Source: Pseudomonadota bacterium (lineage in GTDB: Bacteria > Pseudomonadota > Gammaproteobacteria > Burkholderiales > Burkholderiaceae_C). Taken from it: 64,000 nucleotides of DNA. Under the pieces are notes generated by a model. That model was not told where the DNA came from and made no database searches. It saw only the letters and a program-made list of their open reading frames with translations. Shown here piece after piece: positions 39,401-47,855 of this stretch. Positions within the stretch are counted from its first letter, which is position 1. Each line of letters opens with the position of its first letter. Location: the NCBI GenBank assembly GCA_021845505.1, contig JAJZVU010000004.1, forward strand, positions 1 to 64,000, read 5' to 3'. Made by a program: the position numbers and the translations under genes.

Positions 39401-39695
39401 GGAGCAAGCCGCGCCGGAGCAGCCGCTGCAGGTCGCCGCTGCGAACGCGCCCTCCGCGCTGGCCGTCGAGGAACTGCAGGCGGTGGTCGAGCGGGCCGGG
39501 TTGCAATGGGTGCAATCCGATCCCCAGCGGGTCGAGCAGGCCCGGCGCAAGGCGCGGCAGGCCCAGCCCCAGCGCCAGGCCCCGCGCGAGCGCAAGCCGC
39601 GTCCGGTGGTCGACGAGGGGCCGCTGGTGCTGGTGGAAACCCGCAAGGCGCTGCCGCAACTGTCGCTGCCGGAAAACCAGGGCTCGGGGTCCTGA
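36471..39695 (+). CDS. rne: Ribonuclease E
   Basis: RNase E is the main endonuclease of mRNA decay and rRNA/tRNA processing and scaffolds the degradosome. The 1074-residue product starts [20 protein letters not shown]. It has an S1 domain (about 38-120), catalytic Asp301 ([13 protein letters not shown]) and Asp344 (LIVMDFIDM), and the Zn-link CPRC at 402-405. From about residue 540 the protein is disordered: Ala/Pro stretches, an Arg/Glu-rich repeat (647-710), an Arg patch ([14 protein letters not shown]) and PEQAV repeats (961-985). The N-terminal half is canonical; the tail is where partners and RNA would bind. GGCGGG precedes the ATG at some distance. Confidence 0.97.
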   Translation: MKRMLFNATQAEELRVAIVDGQKLLDIDIEQVGREQRKGNIYRATVTRVEPSLEACFVDYGEERHGFLPFKEISRRYFREGVPASQARIQDVIREGQEMLVQVEKEERGNKGAALTTFISLAGRYLVLMPNNPRGGGVSRRIEGEDRQELRETMEQLQYPEGMSLIARTAGIGRSVEELQWDLNYLLKLWSAIEEAGNSQKGAFLIYQESSLVIRAIRDYFTSDIGEILIDTQDIFDQAHQFMAHVMPDNVGRVKRYRDDLPLFSRFQIEHQIETAYSRTVNLPSGGAIVIDHTEALVAVDVNSARSTRGSAIEDTALRTNLEAAEEIARQMRLRDLGGLIVMDFIDMEEAKNQRAVEDRLRECLRQDRARVQTSKISKFGLLEVSRQRLRPALSEGAYVTCPRCNGTGHIRDTDSSALQILRIIQEEAMKEGTAAVHVQVPVEVASFLLNEKRAEITKIELRQRVAVLLVPNKQLETPNYKLERLKHDDPRLDNLPASYRLAEEIEQETTILHKAKDERPRQEALVRGITPESPAPSAAPTEPQVVPALAAPASPAASAATPAPAAAGGLFGWLRRVLGTPEPAAPPAPVTPPATDTAAAARTEGRGRGRDGRSGGGRGRGEARDGGEARQATANGNGRGRGGRGERAERPERTERPERAERAERAERSERTERAERPDRTERAERTERAERPDRAERTERTERAGARPARAEGEAPRGGNGQRGAARGARAARAPEAADALREEQPEQVAQTPSAAAQPQATADQGVDTWENFGLTLPAAADAGSEAPAAQPAEAAAQADQDGGEVTRSRRRRRRGGRGRGQEAADGMQAADGEVAQPAGTPAEEAAGAEGVEPPAGVPGETVEAASAAIQAPVVRAPAVEAPPAQWPQPAQAEAAPALAQAEAAAPVVAQAPAQAEPPWPEPAPAQQPPLEAAPPAPTAPPVQAAPPMPPATPVASAVPEQAVPEQAVPEQAVPEQAAPEQPLQVAAANAPSALAVEELQAVVERAGLQWVQSDPQRVEQARRKARQAQPQRQAPRERKPRPVVDEGPLVLVETRKALPQLSLPENQGSGS
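38409..38600 (+). repeat. Arg/Glu triplet-based repeats in rne
   Basis: This stretch encodes about 20 ER-A/T/P triplets ([14 protein letters not shown] and so on) built from 9-bp GAACGGGCC/GAGCGCACC units. It forms a strongly charged, probably helical or disordered arm after the catalytic half of RNase E, where RNA-binding arginine-rich segments lie in other species. Confidence 0.85.
39351..39425 (+). repeat. 15-bp repeats encoding PEQAV in rne
   Basis: Four perfect GTGCCGGAGCAAGCC units (39351-39410) and one variant encode V/A-PEQA pentapeptides in the C-terminal tail of RNase E. Copy-number change would keep the frame. Confidence 0.95.
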
Positions 39696-39743
39696 GCCCC
39701 GGCGGGTGCGGCCCGGGCGCGGCTAGCCGGCTCGCCCGGGCCT

Positions 39744-40679
39744 TCAGCCCGGCGCCGGCGCCGGCGGCACGGCGCCGCGCAGCCCGCTGGCCACGTCGGG
39801 GTAGCACAGCCGCGCGCCGAGTTCGGCGCGCATGCGGGTGTTGTCGAGCAGCCGCGATTCGACCAGGAAGCTCAGCGCCATCGGGGACAGCCCGCTGGCG
39901 CCGATGGCCTGGCGGCTCACCCGTGGCGGCGACGGCTCGCCGAGCAGCCTGGCTGCCCATTCCAGGTAGTCGCCCGCCAGCATGCGGGTCTCGTCGCTGG
40001 CGTGGTAGATGCGCTGCGGGGCGCCTCGCCACAACGCCAGCGCGAGCACCCGAGCCAGGTCGTCGGCGTGGATATGGCTGGTATAGACGTCGTCCTCGGC
40101 CCGCAGCACCGGCAGTCGCTTGCGCAGGCGCTCGCGCGGCGAGCGCTGCAGCGCGTCGTAGATTCCCGGCACCCGCACGATGCTCACGCAGGCGCCGGCG
40201 CGCCCCAGCGCGCGCCACTGCGCCTCGGCATGCAGGCGCCGGCGCGCTCGCGCGCTGGCCGGGCGCGGTGCACGGGTCTCGCTCACCAGCGCCCCGCCGC
40301 AGTCGCCGTACACCCCGCTGGTGCTCGCGTAGACCACGCGCCCGCGCCGCTGCCCGGCATCCGCCCCGGCCCCTATCATGGCGCTGCGCAGCACCACGGC
40401 GAGGCGGCGCGAACGCGGGTCGATATCGCCTTGCGCGGGCGGCGGCGCCAGCACGACCACCCGCTGCGCCAGCCCGCGCAGGCGCCACAGGGTGTCGATG
40501 CGGTCGAGGTCGCCGAGCAGGGGAACGATTCCGGCAGCGCGCAGCGACGCGACGCGCCCGGCGCTGGAAGTCAGCGCCAGCACGCGCAGCCGCGGCAGCA
40601 GCAGGCAAGCCAGGCGCATTCCCACGTCGCCACAACCGACGATGAGTATCCGGGGTTTGCGAAAGCGAGCCGTCAACAT
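39744..40679 (-). CDS. NAD(P)-dependent epimerase/dehydratase-like protein
   Basis: The 311-residue product has a Rossmann motif ILIVGCGDVGMRLACLLL, VVYASTSGVYGDCGG in the place of the SDR catalytic Ser/Tyr region, and VRVPGIYDALQRSPRERLR and VYTSHIHADDLARVLALAL, as in extended SDR proteins of the YeeZ type. The usual YxxxK motif is not clear, so catalysis is uncertain. ATG 40679 is 15 bp from the divergent start at 40695. Confidence 0.85.
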   Translation of the reverse strand: MLTARFRKPRILIVGCGDVGMRLACLLLPRLRVLALTSSAGRVASLRAAGIVPLLGDLDRIDTLWRLRGLAQRVVVLAPPPAQGDIDPRSRRLAVVLRSAMIGAGADAGQRRGRVVYASTSGVYGDCGGALVSETRAPRPASARARRRLHAEAQWRALGRAGACVSIVRVPGIYDALQRSPRERLRKRLPVLRAEDDVYTSHIHADDLARVLALALWRGAPQRIYHASDETRMLAGDYLEWAARLLGEPSPPRVSRQAIGASGLSPMALSFLVESRLLDNTRMRAELGARLCYPDVASGLRGAVPPAPAPG

Positions 40680-40694
40680 GGAATCCACCGCATC

Positions 40695-41723
40695 ATGAGC
40701 CGTACCGTCACCGTCATGCCCGCCGGCCACCGCTTCGAGGTCGACGACGAGGAAACCGTCCTTGCCGCCGCGATCCGCCAGGGGGTCGGCCTGCCCTATG
40801 GCTGCCAGGACGGCGCCTGCGGAAGCTGCAAGTGCCGCTGGGTCTCGGGGGCCTTCGAACTCGCTGCGCACCAGGCCAAGGCGCTGAGCGCCGAAGAACG
40901 CCACGCGGGCATGGTACTGACCTGCCGCATGCATGCGCTCGGGGACGTGGTGATCGAATGCGCCGAGCTGCCGGCGGCCGACATGTTCCCGGTGCGCAAG
41001 ATGCCCTGCCGCGTGCAGCAGATCGAATTCCCCGCGAGCGACGTCGCGGTGCTGCACCTGCAGCTCCCGGCCAACGAGTCCTTCCGCTACCACGCGGGAC
41101 AATACCTGCAGTTCATCCTGCGCGACGGAAGCCGCCGCAGCTACTCGATGGCCAATGCACCGGGCGCCCAGCCGCTGGTGCAGCTGCACATCCGCCACAT
41201 GCCCGGAGGCAAGTTCACCGACCAGGTGTTCGGCACGCTGAAGGTGCGGGACATCCTGCGCATGGAAGGTCCGTTCGGGAGCTTCTATCTGCGCTCGGAC
41301 AGCGAACGGCCACTGCTGCTGCTGGCCTCCGGGACCGGGCTGGCTCCGATCAAGGCCATGCTCGAACAGCTGCGCGACGCCGGCAACACCCGGCCGACCC
41401 GCTTGTACTGGGGGGCGCGCAAGCGCGCCGACCTGTACCTTCTGGACTGGGCCCGCGAACAGGCGGCGCAATGCCCGTGGCTGGACCTGGTCGCGGTGCT
41501 GTCCGAGCCCGACTCCGACTGGAGCGGGCGCACCGGCCTGGTGCACCGGGCCGTGATGGAGGACCTGCCCGACCTTTCCGCCTGGGATGTCTACGCCTGC
41601 GGCTCGCCGCTGATGGTCGAGGCCGCGCGCGGCGATTTCAGCGCGCGCTGCGGCCTGCCCGCCGAGCAGTTCCACGCCGACGCCTTCACCAGCGAGGCCG
41701 ACAAGGCGGGCCCCCAGGCCTGA
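40695..41723 (+). CDS. [2Fe-2S] ferredoxin-NAD(P)H reductase, CDP-6-deoxyglucoseen-reductase-like
   Basis: The 342-residue product fuses a plant-type ferredoxin domain (CQDGACGSCKC plus a fourth Cys in LTCRMHALGD) to an FAD/NAD reductase domain (RRSYSMANAPG for FAD, LLLLASGTGLAPIKAML for NAD and YACGSPLMVEAA at the end). Such proteins pass electrons from NAD(P)H to oxygenases or deoxysugar enzymes. Betaproteobacteria commonly carry this stand-alone gene under the name AscD or CDP-6-deoxy-delta-3,4-glucoseen reductase, although no deoxysugar pathway is visible. The electron acceptor is unknown. Confidence 0.9.
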   Translation: MSRTVTVMPAGHRFEVDDEETVLAAAIRQGVGLPYGCQDGACGSCKCRWVSGAFELAAHQAKALSAEERHAGMVLTCRMHALGDVVIECAELPAADMFPVRKMPCRVQQIEFPASDVAVLHLQLPANESFRYHAGQYLQFILRDGSRRSYSMANAPGAQPLVQLHIRHMPGGKFTDQVFGTLKVRDILRMEGPFGSFYLRSDSERPLLLLASGTGLAPIKAMLEQLRDAGNTRPTRLYWGARKRADLYLLDWAREQAAQCPWLDLVAVLSEPDSDWSGRTGLVHRAVMEDLPDLSAWDVYACGSPLMVEAARGDFSARCGLPAEQFHADAFTSEADKAGPQA

Positions 41724-41784
41724 GCAGCCCGGCTCGAAGGGCGGGCGCGCGCGGCGCCGGGCACCGCGCCCGCCCGCGCCGGCT

Positions 41785-42501
41785 TCACTCGCCCAGGTAG
41801 GCCGCGCGCACCCGCGGGTCGTGCAGCAATTGCTCGGCCGCACCGCCCATGGTCATGCTGCCCGAGTCCAGCACGTAGCCGCGCTGCGCCAGCTCGAGCG
41901 CGCGCTTGGCATTTTGCTCGACCAGCAGCACGGTCACGCCCTGGCTCGCGATGTCCGACACCACCTCGAAGATCTTGTCGACCATGATCGGCGACAGGCC
42001 CATCGACGGCTCGTCGAGCAGCAGCATGCGGGGGCGGCACATCATCGCCCGGCCCATCGCCAGCATCTGCTGCTCGCCCCCCGACATGGTGCCGGCGAGC
42101 TGCGCCCGGCGCTCCTTGAGCCGCGGGAAGATGGAGAACACGCGATCGATGTCGTCCTGCACCGCCTGCCTGTCGCTGCGGATGTAGGCGCCCATCAACA
42201 GGTTCTCGTCGATGGTCATGCGGGTGAACACCCCGCGGCCCTCGGGCACCATCGCCAGTCCCATGCGCACCAGCTCGTGCGCCGGCTTGCCGCGCACCGA
42301 TTGACCGTCGAACACGATGTCGCCGTCGCTGATCGGCTGCATGCCCGTGATGGCCTTCAGGGTCGTGGTCTTGCCGGCGCCGTTGGCGCCGATCAGGCTC
42401 ACCAGTTCGCCGCTGCGCACCTCCAGGTCGATGCCCTTGACGGCCATGATTCCGCCATAGGCGACCCGCAAACCTTTCACGCTCAGCAGGGCTTCAGCCA
42501 T
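41785..42501 (-). CDS. livF: Branched-chain amino-acid ABC transporter, ATPase LivF
   Basis: The 238-residue ATPase has Walker A GANGAGKTTTLKAI, signature MSGGEQQMLAMGRAMM and Walker B RMLLLDEPSMGLSP. LivF pairs with LivG to energise uptake through LivH/LivM. ATG 42501 has GGAGG eight bases upstream and overlaps the end of livG by 8 bp. It is the last gene of the livHMGF unit. Confidence 0.95.
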   Translation of the reverse strand: MAEALLSVKGLRVAYGGIMAVKGIDLEVRSGELVSLIGANGAGKTTTLKAITGMQPISDGDIVFDGQSVRGKPAHELVRMGLAMVPEGRGVFTRMTIDENLLMGAYIRSDRQAVQDDIDRVFSIFPRLKERRAQLAGTMSGGEQQMLAMGRAMMCRPRMLLLDEPSMGLSPIMVDKIFEVVSDIASQGVTVLLVEQNAKRALELAQRGYVLDSGSMTMGGAAEQLLHDPRVRAAYLGE

Positions 42502-43324
42502 GAGCTTGTCCTCCACCGCCCAGGTAGGCTTCGATGACCTTCGGATCGCGCTGCACCTCGGCCGGCGCCCCCTCGGCGATGATCTTTCCGTAGTCCAGCA
42601 CGGTCACGCGGTCGCACAGGCCCATCACCAGCTTGACGTCGTGCTCGATCAGCAGGATGGTGCGGCCATCTTCGCGGATGGTCGACAACAGCTGGCGCAA
42701 CTGCACCTTCTCGGTGGCGTTCATTCCGGCCGCCGGCTCGTCCAGCGCGAGCAGCTTGGGCTCGGTCGCCAGCGCCCGCGCGATCTCCAGCCGCCGCTGG
42801 TCGCCGTAGGACAGCGTGCGCGCGCGGTAGTCGGCGTACTGCTCGATGCCCACGTAGTGCAGCAGCTCGTAGGCTCGCTCGCGGATCGCGCGCTCCTCGG
42901 AGCGGAACCCCGGGGTGCGGAAAATGGCTCCCAGCACCGCGCTCCGGGTGCGGGTATGCCGGCCGACCATCACGTTCTCCAGCGCTGTCATGTCGGGGAA
43001 CAGCCGGATGTTCTGGAAGGTCCTCGCGATGCCTTCGTGCGCCACCTGGTGCACCGCCTCGGGCCTGTAGGGCCGGCCATCGAGCAGGAACTCACCGGAA
43101 TCGGGCTTGTACATGCCGGTGATCACGTTGAAGAACGTGGTCTTGCCGGCGCCGTTGGGGCCGATCAGTCCGTAGATCTGCCCCTTGTGGATCCGGATTC
43201 CCACGTCCGACAGCGCCTGCAACCCGCCGAAGCGCTTGGACGCTCCCACGACCCGCAGCGTCGGCGTCGCTTCGCTCGCCGGGGAAGCAGGCTCTTCGAC
43301 GACCTCTTCGATGAGGGTGTTCAT
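42494..43324 (-). CDS. livG: Branched-chain amino-acid ABC transporter, ATPase LivG
   Basis: The 276-residue ATPase has Walker A GPNGAGKTTFFNVI, the LivG-type insert FQNIRLFPDMTALENVMVGR, signature LSYGDQRRLEIARAL and Walker B KLLALDEPAAGMN. The start at 43324 overlaps the livM stop (ATGA). An acidic leader of about 20 residues precedes the conserved fold. Confidence 0.95.
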   Translation of the reverse strand: MNTLIEEVVEEPASPASEATPTLRVVGASKRFGGLQALSDVGIRIHKGQIYGLIGPNGAGKTTFFNVITGMYKPDSGEFLLDGRPYRPEAVHQVAHEGIARTFQNIRLFPDMTALENVMVGRHTRTRSAVLGAIFRTPGFRSEERAIRERAYELLHYVGIEQYADYRARTLSYGDQRRLEIARALATEPKLLALDEPAAGMNATEKVQLRQLLSTIREDGRTILLIEHDVKLVMGLCDRVTVLDYGKIIAEGAPAEVQRDPKVIEAYLGGGGQAHG

Positions 43325-44463
43325 CGCGCCGCCTCCCCCGCCGCCGCGCGGCCCGAGCCATTGCCGATCCCCAGCGAAGCGACGGCCTTGCCATGCTCGG
43401 GTGCCGGCCACAATCCCTTCGGTCGCAGCAGCATGACCAGGATCATCGAGAGGGAATAGATCAGCTGCCGCAGGATGCCGCTGTCGATGTAGACGTGGTG
43501 GAACACGTGCTGCTGCCAGTCGGACAGGAAGCCCAGGTAGCGCAGGGCCTCCGGGAGCACCGACAGCAGGATCGCCCCCAGGATCACCCCGGGGATGTTG
43601 CCCATGCCGCCGATGACCACCATCGCCAGCACGTTGACCGACTCCATCAGCGAGAACGACTCGGGGGAGACGAAGCCCTGGAAGGCCGCGAACATGACCC
43701 CCGCGACACCGCCGAAGGTCGCACCCATCGAGAACGCCAGCAGCTTCATGTTGCGGGTGTTGACCCCCATCGCCTTGGCGGCGATCTCGTCCTCGCGCAT
43801 GGCCATCCAGGCGCGGCCGATGCGCGAGTCCTGCAGGCGGTAGCAGATGAACACCGTCAGCGTGGCCAGCACCAGGAACAGCCAGTAGTACTCGGTGACC
43901 GAGTTGATCGTGTAGTGCCCGATCTGGATGTTGCGGTTCAGGTCCCAGCCGAACATTCGCACGCCGTGGATTCCCGACACGCCCTGCGGGCCATTGGTGA
44001 TGTCCACCGGGGCATTCAGGTTGTTCAGGAAGATGCGGATGATCTCTCCGAAACCCAGCGTGACGATCGCCAGGTAGTCGCCGCGCAGCTTGAGCACCGG
44101 GGTTCCGAGCAGGATGCCGAACAGCGCCGCCAGCCCCGCGCCCAGCGGGATCACCAGCCAGATCGCGACGTCGAGGCCGTGGGGATACAGCTTGCCCAGG
44201 GTATCGAAATTGTCGGTCAACTGGGTCGAAGACAACAGTGCGAACATGTAGGCGCCGACCGCGTAGAAGGCGATGTAGCCCAGGTCGAGCAGGCCGGCCA
44301 GCCCGACCACGATGTTCAGGCCCAGCGCCAGCATCACGTACAGCAGCGAAAACGCCGCGATGCGCACCCAGGCATCGCCCAGGCTCTGCAGGCCCAGCGG
44401 AAACGCCAGCAGCAGCGCGGCGGCCACCAGGAACGCCGCCAGATGGATGGTCTTGCTTTGCAT
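43321..44463 (-). CDS. livM: Branched-chain amino-acid ABC transporter, permease LivM
   Basis: The 380-residue permease has about ten membrane helices and the family segments LLYVMLALGLNIVVGLAGLL, KLRGDYLAIVTLGFGEIIRI and the EAA-like loop SRIGRAWMAMREDEIAAKAMG. GGAGG precedes ATG 44463, 13 bp after livH. Confidence 0.95.
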   Translation of the reverse strand: MQSKTIHLAAFLVAAALLLAFPLGLQSLGDAWVRIAAFSLLYVMLALGLNIVVGLAGLLDLGYIAFYAVGAYMFALLSSTQLTDNFDTLGKLYPHGLDVAIWLVIPLGAGLAALFGILLGTPVLKLRGDYLAIVTLGFGEIIRIFLNNLNAPVDITNGPQGVSGIHGVRMFGWDLNRNIQIGHYTINSVTEYYWLFLVLATLTVFICYRLQDSRIGRAWMAMREDEIAAKAMGVNTRNMKLLAFSMGATFGGVAGVMFAAFQGFVSPESFSLMESVNVLAMVVIGGMGNIPGVILGAILLSVLPEALRYLGFLSDWQQHVFHHVYIDSGILRQLIYSLSMILVMLLRPKGLWPAPEHGKAVASLGIGNGSGRAAAGEAAR

Positions 44464-44476
44464 GCTTGCCTCCGGC

Positions 44477-45406
44477 TCAGGCGCGATCGGCCACGCGTTC
44501 GCCCAGCAGGCCCTGCGGACGCAGGGTCAGCACCAGGATGAGCACGATGAAGGCGAAGATGTCCTGGTAGTTGCTGCCGAACAACCCGCCGGTGACGGTG
44601 CCGATGTAGCCGGCTCCCAGCACCTCGATGATTCCCAGCAGCACGCCTCCGAGCATCGCTCCGCTCATGTTGCCGATCCCCCCCAGCACCGCGGCCGTGA
44701 AGGCCTTCAGGCCCGGGGTGAAGCCCATGTAGAAGTTCGCCGTGGAGAAGTTCGCATACCACATGACCCCGGCGATGGCCGCCAGCACCGCGCCGATGAC
44801 AAACGCGGCCGAGATCACCAGGTTCGGGTTGACTCCCATCAACGCCGCGACGCGGGGGTTCTCGGCGGTGGCGCGCATCGCGCGGCCCAGCCGGGTGCGG
44901 TTGATCAGCAGCGTCAGCCCGACCAGCAGCGCCGCGGTGACCACCAGGATGGCGATCTGCACCGGCGTGATCACCACCCCGTCCATGCTGATCACCTTGT
45001 TGGGAAACAGGTTCGGGAACACCTTGTAGTCGCGGCCCCAGATGACCATCGCCATGGTCTCGAGGAAGATCGACATGCCGATCGCGGTGACCAGCGGCGC
45101 CAGCTTGGGCGCGTTGCGCAGCCTGCGGTAGGCCAGGCGTTCGATCAGGAAGTTCAGCACCCCGCACACCAGCATCGCCGCCACCAGCGCCAGCACCAGC
45201 ACCAGCGGCCAGGGCAGGCCCGGCACCACGTGGTGCAGCACGCGGAACATGCTGTAGGAGGTCATCGCGCCGACCATCATCACGTCGCCGTGGGCGAAGT
45301 TGATGAGGTTGACGATTCCATAGACCATGGTGTAACCCAGGGCGACCAGCGCATACATGCTGCCCAGCACCAGGCCGTTGACCATTTGTTGGAGGAAAGT
45401 TTGCAT
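44477..45406 (-). CDS. livH: Branched-chain amino-acid ABC transporter, permease LivH
   Basis: The 309-residue permease has MYALVALGYTMVYGIVNLIN near the start and the cytoplasmic loop RLGRAMRATAENPRVAALMG. ATG 45406 matches the family; AGGA lies 12 to 15 bases upstream. It is the first gene of livHMGF. No periplasmic binding protein gene (livJ/K) is linked, so the substrate (branched-chain or other amino acids, possibly urea or amides) is not settled. Confidence 0.94.
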   Translation of the reverse strand: MQTFLQQMVNGLVLGSMYALVALGYTMVYGIVNLINFAHGDVMMVGAMTSYSMFRVLHHVVPGLPWPLVLVLALVAAMLVCGVLNFLIERLAYRRLRNAPKLAPLVTAIGMSIFLETMAMVIWGRDYKVFPNLFPNKVISMDGVVITPVQIAILVVTAALLVGLTLLINRTRLGRAMRATAENPRVAALMGVNPNLVISAAFVIGAVLAAIAGVMWYANFSTANFYMGFTPGLKAFTAAVLGGIGNMSGAMLGGVLLGIIEVLGAGYIGTVTGGLFGSNYQDIFAFIVLILVLTLRPQGLLGERVADRA

Positions 45407-45603
45407 CCCGAGAGTCCTTGTGGGTACGGTGCACGCCATATGGCTACCCATGCGACTTCGGGGTGTCGCGGAAGGTGGTTCCGCTGCCCCCCACCGAGGA
45501 CCCGCGCGAGCCTGTTGGGCGCGTCGCGGACTCCGGCATGCCGATGAGTCTCCTGCTGACACGCTCCAGGGTGGCTTCCTGGAGCATGCCGACTTTGTAG
45601 GTG

Positions 45604-45636
45604 TAACCCGTAATGATAACCACGGGGATTAACCCG
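45604..45636. promoter_or_regulatory. Three 13-bp-spaced TAACC direct repeats upstream of livH
   Basis: TAACCCG (45604), TAACCACG (45617) and TAACCCG (45630) recur at an exact 13-bp period about 200 bp upstream of livH. They form a possible operator for a regulator of the transporter. The remaining 284 bp between livH and rarA contain no supported gene. Confidence 0.4.
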
Positions 45637-45690
45637 TCCCGCAGCGAATTGTCAGGCAGGCACCCGGCGCGCCGGCGCCCGCCGCGGAAC

Positions 45691-47085
45691 TCAATCGCCG
45701 TCGTGCCCGGGCTGCTGCGCCGCCGGCGCCTGGCCGGCACGCTCCCCGGCCTGGCGATCGAGCCTGCGCAACTCGGCGATGCGTTCCGCCAGCCGGGCCT
45801 CGAATCCCCGCGGAGTCGGGCGGTACAGACGCGCCGGCGTCACGCCATCGGGGAAATAGCGTTCGCCGGCCGCGAAGGCCCCGGGCTCGTCGTGAGCGTA
45901 GCGGTAGGCGGCGCCGGCGCCGAGGTCGCGCAGCAGCGCGGTCGGCGCGTTGCGCAGGTGCAGCGGCACCGGCGCGCTGCCGTGGCGGCGCACCAGTTCG
46001 CGCGCCTGGGTCGCAGCCAGGTAGACGGCGTTCGACTTGGGCGCCAGCGCCAGGTACAGCGTGGCCTGCGCCAACGCCAGTTCGCCCTCCGGGCTGCCCA
46101 GGCGCTCGTAGGCAGCGACCGCGTCGAGGGTGAACCCCAGCGCGCGCGGGTCGGCCAGCCCGACATCCTCGCTGGCGATGCGGACCAGGCGGCGCCCGAG
46201 ATACAGCGGGTCCACTCCGGCGTCGAGCATGCGGCTCAGCCAGTACAGCGAGGCGTCGGGGTCGCTGCCGCGCACCGACTTGTGGAGGGCCGAAATGACG
46301 TCGTAGAACTGGTCGCCTCCCTTGTCGAAGCGTCGCAGGCTGTCGGCCAGCGCCGAGCGCAACAGTTCGAGGTCGATGATCGTGCGCTGGCCGGCGCGCG
46401 CCGCGGCGGCCACCGCCTCGACCGCGTTGAGCAAGCGCCGGGCGTCGCCATCGGCATGCTCGGCCAGCGCCTGCAGCGCCTCGGGCTCGATGTCCGGCAT
46501 GCCGCAGGCGTGCAGTCCGCGCCGGGCCAGCAGCTGCAGTTCCTGCGCGTCCAGCGCCTGCAGCACGTACACGGTGGCGCGCGACAGCAACGCGCTGTTG
46601 ACTTCGAAGGAGGGGTTCTCGGTGGTCGCCCCGATGAACGCGAACAGCCCCGACTCCACATGCGGCAGGAAGGCGTCCTGCTGGCCCTTGTTGAAGCGGT
46701 GCACCTCGTCGACGAACACCAGCGTGGGCTTGCCGGCGGCGCGCGCGGCCTGCGCCTGCGCCACCGCGTCGCGGATTTCCTTGACCCCGGCCAGCACCGC
46801 GGAAATGGCGATCAGCCGCGCGCCGAAGGCCTCTGCGATCAAGCGCGCCAGCGTGGTCTTGCCCACCCCCGGCGGGCCCCACAGGATCATCGAGTGCAGC
46901 CGCCGCGCGTCCAGCGCCACGCGCAGCGGCTTGCCGGCGCCGAGCAGCGCGGCCTGCCCGACCACGTCCTGCAGCCGCCGCGGGCGCAGCCGCTCGGCCA
47001 GCGGCACCTGCTGCGCCTGCGCGTCGCCGGTCGGCGCGGGGGCGTCCAGCGGATCGGGGTCGAACAGGTCGGGACCGTGGCTCAT
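45691..47085 (-). CDS. rarA: Replication-associated recombination protein RarA (MgsA)
   Basis: RarA is a clamp-loader-like AAA+ ATPase acting at stalled replication forks. The 464-residue product has Walker A LWGPPGVGKTTLARLIAEAF, Walker B LVFVDEVHRFNKGQQDAFLP, sensor IGATTENPSFEVN and the C-terminal MgsA domain (GSDPDASLYWLSRMLDAG). GGAGG precedes ATG 47085. It follows lolA on the minus strand. Confidence 0.96.
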   Translation of the reverse strand: MSHGPDLFDPDPLDAPAPTGDAQAQQVPLAERLRPRRLQDVVGQAALLGAGKPLRVALDARRLHSMILWGPPGVGKTTLARLIAEAFGARLIAISAVLAGVKEIRDAVAQAQAARAAGKPTLVFVDEVHRFNKGQQDAFLPHVESGLFAFIGATTENPSFEVNSALLSRATVYVLQALDAQELQLLARRGLHACGMPDIEPEALQALAEHADGDARRLLNAVEAVAAAARAGQRTIIDLELLRSALADSLRRFDKGGDQFYDVISALHKSVRGSDPDASLYWLSRMLDAGVDPLYLGRRLVRIASEDVGLADPRALGFTLDAVAAYERLGSPEGELALAQATLYLALAPKSNAVYLAATQARELVRRHGSAPVPLHLRNAPTALLRDLGAGAAYRYAHDEPGAFAAGERYFPDGVTPARLYRPTPRGFEARLAERIAELRRLDRQAGERAGQAPAAQQPGHDGD

Positions 47086-47114
47086 CGAAGGACCCTCCAC
47101 CCGCGCCCGGGGCT

Positions 47115-47807
47115 TCAGGACTGGTCGGCGCGGATCACCGCGGCGCCCGGCGGCGGCGTGAACACGAAGCTGCCGGGGGCGAAGGTCGGATTGTCCTGCT
47201 GGGCCGTGAACCGGATGGTCGAGGTGCGGCGGAAGGCGTCGCGCAATTCCATGCGATCGAGTTGCGGCGCGTGCGCGCTGGCGCGCAGGCCCAGCCGCAC
47301 CCAGGCGAAGGAACTGTCGTGCCTGCGCGGCGTCGCCTGCACCCACTGCAGGCCGTCGCGCGGCGGCAGCGCCTGCAGCGCGAACACCGACTCGACGTCG
47401 GCGCCGGCGAGCAACGCGGCCGGCGTCGCTCCCAGCGCCTGCGACTGGGTGCTGATCGTCACCTGGTCGAGGTCATGGTCGTAGGTCCAGATGGTGCTGC
47501 CGTCGCTGACGATGTCCTGCCGGTAGGGCTTGCGGTAGATCCAGCGGAAACGCCCGGGGCGCTCGAACGCGAATTCGCCCGACGAAACCTGCGGCGCGCT
47601 GGCGCCCGCGGCCACGACGCTTTGCGTGAAGTCGCACCGCGCGCCCCGGATGTCGTGCAGCCATTGCCGAAGCAGCGCCACGCCGTCGCTCGCCGCCAGC
47701 GCCGGGCGCGCTGCCGCCAGCGCCACCCCCGCCAGCGTCAGCGACTGCAGCAGCTCGCGCCGGGTCAGCCGGCTGGATGGAAGGACTCGGTCGAGCGGGC
47801 GCACCAT
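47115..47807 (-). CDS. lolA: Outer-membrane lipoprotein carrier protein LolA
   Basis: LolA ferries lipoproteins through the periplasm from LolCDE to LolB. The 230-residue product contains GARCDFTQSV, GEFAFERPGRFRWIYRKPY and TIWTYDHDLDQVTI, typical LolA strands. The signal sequence has twin arginines, LTRRELLQSLTLAGVALA ending AARPALA, more like a Tat than a Sec signal. It is located between ftsK and rarA as in many betaproteobacteria. Confidence 0.93.
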   Translation of the reverse strand: MVRPLDRVLPSSRLTRRELLQSLTLAGVALAAARPALAASDGVALLRQWLHDIRGARCDFTQSVVAAGASAPQVSSGEFAFERPGRFRWIYRKPYRQDIVSDGSTIWTYDHDLDQVTISTQSQALGATPAALLAGADVESVFALQALPPRDGLQWVQATPRRHDSSFAWVRLGLRASAHAPQLDRMELRDAFRRTSTIRFTAQQDNPTFAPGSFVFTPPPGAAVIRADQS

Positions 47808-47855
47808 GCGGGCGAACTCCAGTGGGCAGGCGTTGGGAAGGCGTCGGCCGCGGCT

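Noticed and set aside
35532-39659. A 1375-codon open frame on the minus strand across rne and its leader
   Set aside because: It is antisense to RNase E, whose frame has clear homology; long stop-free antisense frames are expected in DNA this GC-rich.
40380-40698. Plus-strand frame overlapping the epimerase gene and entering the ferredoxin-reductase gene
   Set aside because: It is antisense to a recognisable protein and has no homology; the reductase has its own start at 40695.
45444-45740. Small minus-strand frame upstream of livH
   Set aside because: There is no homology, signal peptide or convincing ribosome-binding site; it overlaps the regulatory repeats and the end of rarA.
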